DNA of 11,827 nucleotides from Actinomycetota bacterium. Lineage in GTDB: Bacteria; Actinomycetota; Actinomycetes; JACCUZ01. This document shows, one piece after another, positions 6,568 through 11,827 of the stretch (position 1 is its first letter; each line of letters opens with the position of its first letter). A program made the position numbers and the translations under genes. The DNA lies in the NCBI GenBank assembly GCA_030841195.1, contig JAVEDA010000469.1, forward strand, positions 1 through 11,827, in the 5' to 3' direction. The notes under the pieces are model-generated. The model did not search any database and had not been told where the DNA came from. It saw nothing but the letters and a program-made list of their open reading frames with translations.

Positions 6568-9069
6568 TCAGGTGCCGGCGCGAGCGACGACCTCGGCCCA
6601 GCGCTCGAGCAGGGCGGCCGAGGTCGAGTCGTTGCCGGCCTCGGCCCAGACGTGGGTGACCGGCTCGGCGGGGTCGGGCAGCACCAGCGCCCAGTTCCCG
6701 TTCTCCTCGAGCACGCGCACCCCGTCGGTCGTGTCCAGCCGCCGGGTGCCCGCCTCCTCGACCACGGCGCGCATGACGACGCCCTTGGCCGCCCACGGGG
6801 TGGGCACGGACCGGCGGCTCACATGGCTGCTCGGGATCCGGGCGTCGATCTCGGACAGCTGTAGCTTGGTGCGCGCCACCAGCCCGACCAGCTGCACGAA
6901 GGCCGCGATGCCGTCGTACGTCGTGGAGAAGTGCGGCACCACGAAACCGCCGCGGCCGTCACCGCCGAAGACGACACCCTCGGCCACGACCGCCTCGGTC
7001 AGCGCGGCCGGTGTGGTGGCGATCCAGCGGATGTCGACCCCGTGGAAGGCAGCCACCTGCTCGGCGACCCGGGTCGTCGTCACCGGGAGCGCCACCGTGC
7101 CGACCTTGGTCTCCGCCGCGACCAGGTCGAGCACGACCAGCAGGGCCCGCTCGTCGTCGATCGCGAGTCCCTTCTCGTCGACCAGGGCGATCCGCTCCCC
7201 GACCGGGTCGAAGTGCACGCCGAACGCCGCCTTGGACGAGGCCACCAGCCGGCCCAGCCGGAGCAGCGACTCGCCTCGTTCGGCGGCCGTCTCCGTCGGT
7301 GACGCCTCGTCCAGGCCGTTGTTGACGGTGAGGACGTCCAGGCCCAGGCGGCCGAGGAGGGTCGGCAGCACCAGCGAGGCGGTGCCGCCACCGGTGTCGA
7401 CCACGACCTTCAGGCCGTGCTCCTCCGGCAGGCCGGACACGTCGATGGTGCGCAGCAGCTCGAGGGTGTAGGCCTCCATCACCCGCGGCGGGAACGACAG
7501 GTCGCCGATCTCGCCCGGGAAGGCGCGCCGGAACTCGCCGCGGGCATAGGTGCGCTCGAGCTTGCGCTGCGCGGCCTGGGAGAGGTCCGCGCCGCTCTCG
7601 TCCAGGAAGGAGATGTCGACGCTCTCCGGCTGCCCCGGGGAGGTTCTGATGACCACGCCGCCGGCGCAGCCGCCCTGGGCAGTCTGCAGCCGCGCCACGG
7701 GAACCGGCACCACCTCGAGGTCGACCACGTCGATCGCGCTCGAGGCGAGGGCGGAGATCACCGCGCGCTTGAGCGCGCGGGCCGCCCGGGACACGTCGCG
7801 AGAGGTCGTGACGGTGGAGCCCTTCTTCAGCGTGCTGGCCCAGGCGCTGGCCAGCCGCACCGCGAGCTCCGGGGTGATCTCGACGTTGACGATGCCGCTG
7901 ACCCCGCGCGGGCCGAACAGACGGTGCTGGCTGCGCGACTCGAAGATGAGGTCCGCGGTGACGACAGCTCCGGCCTCGACGTTCTTGTACGGGTAGATGC
8001 GGACGCCGGTGGCGACGATCGCCTCCTCCTCGATCACGCACTCGTCGCCGACGACCGCCCCCTCCTCGATCCGCGCGGCCCGCATGACGTCGGTGTTCTT
8101 TCCGATCACGCACGCGCGCAGGTTGGTCTGCGGGCCTACGAACACGTTGTCGTGGACCACGGCGCGGTGCAGAAAGGCTCCGGTCTTCACGATGACGTTG
8201 CTGCCGATCACCGTGAACTCGCGCAGCTCGGCCCCGGCCTCGACCTTCGCGTAGTCGCCGATGAAGAGCGGGCCGCGCAGCACGGCGTCCGGGTGCACGT
8301 CAGCGCCCTCCGCGACCCAGACGCCGTTGGACACCTCGAAGGCGTCGAGGTCCACGTCCACCTGGCCGGTCAGGACGTCAGCCTGGGCCCGCATGTAGGA
8401 CTCCTGGGTCCCGACGTCCTCCCAGTAGCCCTCGGCGATGTACCCGTAGACCGGCAGCCCGAGCTCAAGCAGCTTCGGGAACACGTCGGCGGACCAGTCG
8501 ACCGACTCCCCGGCGTCGACGTGGTCGAAGACCTCGGGCTCCATCACGTAGATGCCGGTGTTGACGGTGTCGGAGAACACCTGACCCCAGGTCGGCTTCT
8601 CGAGGAAGCGCTGCACCTTGTGGTCGTCGTCGACGATGGTGATGCCGAACTCGAGCGGGTCGGGCACCCGGGTCAGGCAGACGGTGACGAGCGCGCCCTT
8701 GTCCTGGTGGAACTTCACCAGGTCGGTGAGGTCGAAGTCGGTGAGGGCGTCGCCGGAGATGACCAGGAAGGTGTCGTCCCGCAGCAGGTCCTCGGCGTTC
8801 TTGACGCTGCCGGCCGTCCCGAGCGGCGTCTGCTCGGTGACGTACTGCAGCGACATGCCCAGGTCCTCGCCGTCGCCGAAGTAGTTGCGCACCAGGCTGG
8901 CGAGGAACTGCACGGTCACGACCGTGTCGGAGAAGCCGTGCCGCGCGAGCAGCCGGAGGACGTGCTCCATGATCGGCTTGTTGACGATGGGGAGCAGCGG
9001 CTTGGGCATGCTGACGGTCATCGGGCGCAGGCGGGTGCCCTCGCCCCCGGCCATCACCACCGCCTTCAC
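6568..9069 (-). CDS. Sugar-phosphate nucleotidyltransferase (mannose-1-phosphate guanylyltransferase-like) fused to a degenerate phosphomannomutase domain
   Basis: An 833-residue fusion. Residues 1-235 are a nucleotidyltransferase with AGGEGTRLRPMT (7-18), KPLLPIVNKP (23-32), GDALTDFDL (106-114), EKP (157-159) and NTGIYVMEPEVF (170-181), so the nucleotide- and metal-binding motifs are intact. Residues about 250-375 are hexapeptide left-handed beta-helix repeats. Residues about 385-830 follow the phosphomannomutase/phosphoglucomutase fold. The mutase motifs are altered: the phosphoserine loop TASHNP reads RTSPGQP (475-481), the metal loop DGDGDR reads DPVGER (621-626), GGExSGH reads GGDGRGG (702-708), and the phosphate-binding RPSGTEP region reads LPDPAEP (797-803). 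The first half may make GDP-mannose or a related sugar nucleotide, while the mutase half is probably inactive or regulatory. GTG at 9069 overlaps the pgsA stop by four bases and has a G-rich Shine-Dalgarno sequence. The substrate is not proven. Confidence 0.9.
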   Translation of the reverse strand: MKAVVMAGGEGTRLRPMTVSMPKPLLPIVNKPIMEHVLRLLARHGFSDTVVTVQFLASLVRNYFGDGEDLGMSLQYVTEQTPLGTAGSVKNAEDLLRDDTFLVISGDALTDFDLTDLVKFHQDKGALVTVCLTRVPDPLEFGITIVDDDHKVQRFLEKPTWGQVFSDTVNTGIYVMEPEVFDHVDAGESVDWSADVFPKLLELGLPVYGYIAEGYWEDVGTQESYMRAQADVLTGQVDVDLDAFEVSNGVWVAEGADVHPDAVLRGPLFIGDYAKVEAGAELREFTVIGSNVIVKTGAFLHRAVVHDNVFVGPQTNLRACVIGKNTDVMRAARIEEGAVVGDECVIEEEAIVATGVRIYPYKNVEAGAVVTADLIFESRSQHRLFGPRGVSGIVNVEITPELAVRLASAWASTLKKGSTVTTSRDVSRAARALKRAVISALASSAIDVVDLEVVPVPVARLQTAQGGCAGGVVIRTSPGQPESVDISFLDESGADLSQAAQRKLERTYARGEFRRAFPGEIGDLSFPPRVMEAYTLELLRTIDVSGLPEEHGLKVVVDTGGGTASLVLPTLLGRLGLDVLTVNNGLDEASPTETAAERGESLLRLGRLVASSKAAFGVHFDPVGERIALVDEKGLAIDDERALLVVLDLVAAETKVGTVALPVTTTRVAEQVAAFHGVDIRWIATTPAALTEAVVAEGVVFGGDGRGGFVVPHFSTTYDGIAAFVQLVGLVARTKLQLSEIDARIPSSHVSRRSVPTPWAAKGVVMRAVVEEAGTRRLDTTDGVRVLEENGNWALVLPDPAEPVTHVWAEAGNDSTSAALLERWAEVVARAGT

Positions 9070-9668
9070 GCGGCCACCCCCTCGCGCGGGTTCAACCGGT
9101 CGGCGCGCAGCAGGTCGCGCACCTGGACCAGGTAGAGGACCCCTGCCCACCAGTACAGCGCCGTACCCCAGATCGCGAACGCCCAGCCGAACGCGTGTGC
9201 CACATCCCCGACCAGCCCGTCCCACTCACCGAGTAGCAGCAGCGGGAAGCCGGCCAGCAGGTTGAAGGTCGCTGCCTTGCCGAGGAAGTTCACGGGCAGC
9301 GGCCCGTAACCGTGCCGCCGCAGCACGGGCAGCGTGAACGCCAGCAGCACGTCGCGGCCGACCAGCAGCAGCGTCAGCCAGAGCGGCACCACGTCTCGCA
9401 CCGTGAGACCGATGAGGGTGGCGAGGATGTAGAGCCGGTCCGCGGCCGGGTCCAGCAGGGTGCCCAGCTGCGAGGTCTGGCCCCAGGCCCGGGCGATCTT
9501 GCCGTCGAGATAGTCGGTGACACCGCTGACCATCAGCACCAGCACCGCGGGCCCGTCGTGCTCGGTGAGCACCAACCAGAGAAACAGCGGGACGCCCAGC
9601 AGCCGGAGGGCGCTCAGCGCGTTGGGCAGGGTCACCACACGGTCGCTCGGCCCAGGTGCTCCCGGCAC
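9066..9668 (-). CDS. pgsA: CDP-alcohol phosphatidyltransferase (PgsA-like)
   Basis: A membrane enzyme of the CDP-OH-P-transferase family, which joins a CDP-diacylglycerol lipid to a small alcohol. The family signature D-xx-DG-xx-AR-x8-G-xxx-D-xxx-D is complete: DYLDGKIAR, then GTLLDPAAD (numbered from the GTG at 9701: Asp63, Asp66, Gly67, Ala70, Arg71, Gly80, Asp84, Asp88). Several hydrophobic segments flank it, as expected for a six-helix protein. The LPNALSALRLLGVPLFLWLV opening is typical of phosphatidylglycerolphosphate synthases. Substrate choice (glycerol phosphate, inositol phosphate or other) cannot be fixed; the syntenic Rv1822 is called pgsA2. I prefer the GTG at 9668 because GGAAGGGG lies 5 bases upstream. 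GTG at 9701 has no Shine-Dalgarno sequence but would add 11 residues. It heads the operon that continues with the nucleotidyltransferase fusion. Confidence 0.9.
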   Translation of the reverse strand: MPGAPGPSDRVVTLPNALSALRLLGVPLFLWLVLTEHDGPAVLVLMVSGVTDYLDGKIARAWGQTSQLGTLLDPAADRLYILATLIGLTVRDVVPLWLTLLLVGRDVLLAFTLPVLRRHGYGPLPVNFLGKAATFNLLAGFPLLLLGEWDGLVGDVAHAFGWAFAIWGTALYWWAGVLYLVQVRDLLRADRLNPREGVAA

Positions 9669-9716
9669 ACGGTCCCCTTCCGCTGTGCCCCCGGTGGTCA
9701 CCGGAGTACTGGTGCG

Positions 9717-9722
9717 AGCCTA
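9717..9722 (-). promoter_or_regulatory. Possible -10 box upstream of pgsA
   Basis: TAGGCT on the minus strand fits TAnnnT and would start transcription near 9710, about 40 bases before the preferred pgsA GTG. No -35 box at 16-19 bases is seen; TCGACA lies 23 bases away. A 6-bp inverted repeat, GAGGCC (9738-9743) with GGCCTC (9755-9760), overlaps the DinB gene's stop and might end the upstream transcript. Weak evidence; transcription could also read through from moeA-dinB. Confidence 0.25.
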
Positions 9723-9758
9723 GTCGCGCGGCCGGAGGAGGCCCATGTCGAGGCGGCC

Positions 9759-10271
9759 TCAGCTCTCGCCCACCACGCCGTCGAGCAGCTCACGCACGAC
9801 GTCGAGGTGGCCGCAGTGCCGGGCGTACTCCTGGACCAGGTGCAGCAGGACGCGCTCAAGGGTGGCCGGCTCGGCGCCGTCCCACCGCTCCCCCGGTACG
9901 CCGGTCTCGGCCAGGTCGTGCCGGCCGGCGATCGCCGTGGTCACCCCCGCCCGGTGGTCGAGCTCCGCGAGCAGCCCGCCGAGGGTCTGGTCCGGCCCGA
10001 CGTGCCAGCGGCCGTCCCGTTGGTCGCCCCACGGGTGGTCGACCGGCCGGCCTTCGAAGCCCCACTCGAGCCACCGCATCTCGACGTAGGTCAGGTGCTT
10101 GACCAGCTCCAGCGGGGACCAGCCGGACGGGAGCACGCTGCCGCGCAGCACCGTCTCGTCCAGCCCGGCGAGCTTGCCGCGCAGGACCGACCGGAAGTAG
10201 TCGAGGTAGCCGAGCAGGACGGCGGTGCGCGAGGTCGCCGGCTGCGTCGGCTCCGGGAAGGGGATGCTCAC
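9759..10271 (-). CDS. DinB/DUF664 family protein
   Basis: A 170-residue four-helix-bundle protein of the DinB superfamily, DUF664 type. This family includes metal-dependent, often mycothiol- or bacillithiol-linked, transferases and many proteins of unknown role. Key features are WSPLELVKHLTYVEMRWLEW (51-70) with metal-ligand candidate His59, and QEYARHCGHLDVVRELLDG (147-165) with candidates His152 and His155. Together these give the usual three-histidine site. Length is normal. The GTG start at 10271 has AAGGA 5 bases upstream. It lies 11 bases after the stop of the moeA-type gene, so the two are likely co-transcribed. No link between DinB proteins and molybdenum cofactor is established, and the pairing may be only local. 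Substrate unknown. Confidence 0.88.
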   Translation of the reverse strand: MSIPFPEPTQPATSRTAVLLGYLDYFRSVLRGKLAGLDETVLRGSVLPSGWSPLELVKHLTYVEMRWLEWGFEGRPVDHPWGDQRDGRWHVGPDQTLGGLLAELDHRAGVTTAIAGRHDLAETGVPGERWDGAEPATLERVLLHLVQEYARHCGHLDVVRELLDGVVGES

Positions 10272-10282
10272 GAGAGTCCTTC

Positions 10283-11827
10283 CTACCGGATCCGCCGGCC
10301 GGTCTCGGCCGTGGAGTAGCCGCCGAGCGCCTCGACCGACGCGGCGAAACCGGGGTCGCCGATCAGGTCGAGCAGCGGGTCGAGGACACCGAGCTCGAGG
10401 GTGGCCGCCGTGGTGACGAGGTCGTAGGGCTCCTCGGCCACGGGCACGAAGTCCAGGCCGAAGGCGCGGGCGGCGGCCAGGATGCCCAGGCCCGCGTCGG
10501 CCCGGCCGGACGCGACGGCGGCGCCCACCGCGAGGTGGGTGCTCTCCTCCCGGCCGTAGCCCTCGACGTCCACCGGGTCGAGTCCGGAACGGGCCAGCTC
10601 GTGGTCGAGCAGGACCCGGGTGCCCGCGCCGCGCTGCCGGTTCACGTAGCGCAGGCCCGGCCGGGTCAGGTCCTCGATGCCGCCGAGCCCGAGCGGGTTG
10701 CCGGGCGCCACCATCAGCCCTTGCTGCCGGTGCACCAGCCGCACCACGGCCCCCTCGCCGGCGCCGAGGATCCGGTCCAGGTAGGGCAGCGTGTACTCCC
10801 CCGTGGCCGGGTCCAGCAGGTGCGAGCCCGCCAGGTGGCACAGGCCGTCCCGCACCGCGACCAGGCCGCCCAGCGAGCCGACGTTCGACGACACCAGGGT
10901 CAGCTGCGGGTCCCGCTCGCGCAGCGCCGACGCGGCCAGGTCGAGCACCAGGTCGTGCGACCCGATCGCCACGATCGTGCGAGCCACCTCGTCCAGCCCG
11001 CGCAGCAGCTCGACCTCGACGTCCTCGCCGGCGTGGTGCCCCTCCAGGCCGGCGGGGACGAGCAGCAGGCCGTCGGCCCGCACCAGCGACGTCAGCACAC
11101 CAGCGCCGCGCGGCAGCGGGGTGGCGACCACCTGCCCGCCGACCCGGCCGAGCCGGACCCGCACCCAGTCGTCCATCCCGCCGGGAGACGCGAGCTTGCG
11201 GGCCAGCCGCGCGGTCGCCGTCGGCCGCCGGGTCGGCGCGGTGCCCTCGAGCGAGGCCAGCAGTGGGGCGGCGAAGATGTCGAACGTGAGGGCGGCCGAC
11301 ACCGGGAAACCCGGTGCCCCGATCACCGGGGTGGCGTCGACGACCCCGAGCACGACCGGGTGCCCGGGCCGGACCGCGACACCGTGCACCGCCAGCACGC
11401 CCTCGTCGGCCACCACCTGCGCGGTCCAGTCGTCGCGGCCGGCGCTGGAGCCGGCGAGCACGACCACCAGGTCGCTGACCGCGGCCGCCGCGTGCACGGC
11501 CGCGGCGATCACCGGGGGCTGGTCCGGGACGATCGGCGTCACCGTCACCTCGGCCCCCAGCTGGCGGGCCTGGCCGGCGAGCATCAGCGAGTTCGTGTCG
11601 GGGATCTCGCCGGCTGCCAGCGGCACGCCGACCCGGCGGATCTCGTCGCCGGTCGGCACCAGCACGACCCGCGGCGCGCGCCGCACCTCGACGGCGGTGA
11701 CCCCGGCCGAGGCTGCCGCCGCCAGGTCGAACGGCCGCAGGCGGTGACCGGAGGGAAGCAGCAGCTCGCCGGCCGCGACGTCCTCGCCGATCGACCGGAC
11801 ATGCGTCCAGGGCGCGGTGGCGGCCCG
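10283..11827 (-). CDS. moeA: MoeA-type molybdopterin molybdotransferase with C-terminal PBP-like domain, 5' end cut off
   Basis: The frame is open to the right edge, giving 514 visible residues; the true start lies outside. MoeA inserts molybdenum into adenylylated molybdopterin to complete molybdenum cofactor. At the visible N-terminus, HVRSIGEDVAAGELLLPSGH (visible 9-28) is classic MoeA, followed by VVLVPTGDE (visible 54-62). The MoCF-type motif reads VLAGSSAGRDD (visible 124-134), and GAPGFPVSA (visible 170-178) replaces the usual GLPGNPVSA. From about visible residue 289 on, a PBP-like domain (COG1910 type) begins, with GSHDLVLDL, GSHLLDPATGEY, VNRQRGAGTRVLLDHEL and GRADAGLGILAAARAFGLDF. 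Such MoeA-PBP fusions occur in actinobacteria, clostridia and archaea. The second domain is thought to sense molybdate or an intermediate, but this is not shown here. A dinB-like gene follows closely. An internal GTG at 11686 is not the start, because conserved MoeA sequence lies upstream. Confidence 0.92.
   Translation of the reverse strand, partial: RAATAPWTHVRSIGEDVAAGELLLPSGHRLRPFDLAAAASAGVTAVEVRRAPRVVLVPTGDEIRRVGVPLAAGEIPDTNSLMLAGQARQLGAEVTVTPIVPDQPPVIAAAVHAAAAVSDLVVVLAGSSAGRDDWTAQVVADEGVLAVHGVAVRPGHPVVLGVVDATPVIGAPGFPVSAALTFDIFAAPLLASLEGTAPTRRPTATARLARKLASPGGMDDWVRVRLGRVGGQVVATPLPRGAGVLTSLVRADGLLLVPAGLEGHHAGEDVEVELLRGLDEVARTIVAIGSHDLVLDLAASALRERDPQLTLVSSNVGSLGGLVAVRDGLCHLAGSHLLDPATGEYTLPYLDRILGAGEGAVVRLVHRQQGLMVAPGNPLGLGGIEDLTRPGLRYVNRQRGAGTRVLLDHELARSGLDPVDVEGYGREESTHLAVGAAVASGRADAGLGILAAARAFGLDFVPVAEEPYDLVTTAATLELGVLDPLLDLIGDPGFAASVEALGGYSTAETGRRIR

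Noticed and set aside
7417..9135. Long plus-strand open frame of about 570 codons opposite the nucleotidyltransferase fusion
   Set aside because: Its translation is low-complexity, rich in Arg, His, Gly, Asp and Val, with no recognisable domain. It mirrors a gene with clear conserved motifs on the other strand. Such antisense frames are expected at this GC content.
9625..9701. GTG at 9701 as the pgsA start
   Set aside because: There is no Shine-Dalgarno sequence in front of it and the extra 11 residues are low-complexity, whereas GTG at 9668 has GGAAGGGG at ideal spacing. It is kept as an alternative.

Overview
This window is from the chromosome of a very GC-rich actinobacterium. The coding regions have strong G/C third-position bias, several genes start with GTG, and the gene set and order match a housekeeping block found across Actinobacteria. 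In Mycobacterium tuberculosis the matching block is roughly Rv1822 to Rv1832. A zinc-ribbon GarA, a nucleotidyltransferase/phosphomannomutase fusion between pgsA and the DUF881 genes, and a neighbouring moeA suggest a non-mycobacterial lineage, such as a streptomycete, frankiad or geodermatophilid relative. I cannot place it more closely from sequence alone. All 13 protein genes I accept are on the minus strand, so transcription runs from high to low coordinates. I found no rRNA, tRNA, CRISPR array, insertion sequence or other mobile element. No gene-free stretch exceeds about 215 bases.

In transcription order, the right end holds a moeA-type gene truncated by the window edge and carrying a C-terminal PBP-like domain. 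A DinB/DUF664 protein gene follows 11 bases later. Next comes a tightly packed, probably single operon: a CDP-alcohol phosphatidyltransferase (pgsA-like), an 833-residue sugar-nucleotidyltransferase/phosphomannomutase fusion, a DUF881 membrane protein, the small basic membrane protein Sbp (DUF1290), a second DUF881 protein, and gcvH. Gaps in this operon run from a 4-base overlap to 12 bases. A hairpin on the gcvH stop codon and a good sigma70-like promoter then separate off garA-ftsR, a FHA-domain metabolic switch followed by a MerR-family regulator of the FtsR type. After this come a DUF151 bifunctional-nuclease-like gene, a second MerR-type regulator (ResR/Rv1830 type), and gcvP. The gcvP leader contains a clear glycine riboswitch; gcvP itself runs off the left edge.

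The genes fall into three themes. GcvH and GcvP belong to the glycine cleavage system, and GarA/OdhI proteins control 2-oxoglutarate/glutamate metabolism, so carbon-nitrogen balance is one. The DUF881-DUF1290-DUF881 trio resembles genes next to ftsAZ in Bacillus and FtsR controls ftsZ in Corynebacterium, so cell division and envelope is a second. The phosphatidyltransferase and nucleotidyltransferase supply lipid and sugar-nucleotide precursors, a third.

I see no clearly new system. The observations most worth checking are: a phosphomannomutase domain that has lost all its catalytic motifs while keeping the fold; a 13-base sequence shared by two dyads upstream of the two MerR genes' transcription units; the single-aptamer glycine riboswitch with a downstream structure that could sequester the gcvP start; an EF-hand-like loop in the first DUF881 protein; and a probable leaderless start for the DUF151 gene.
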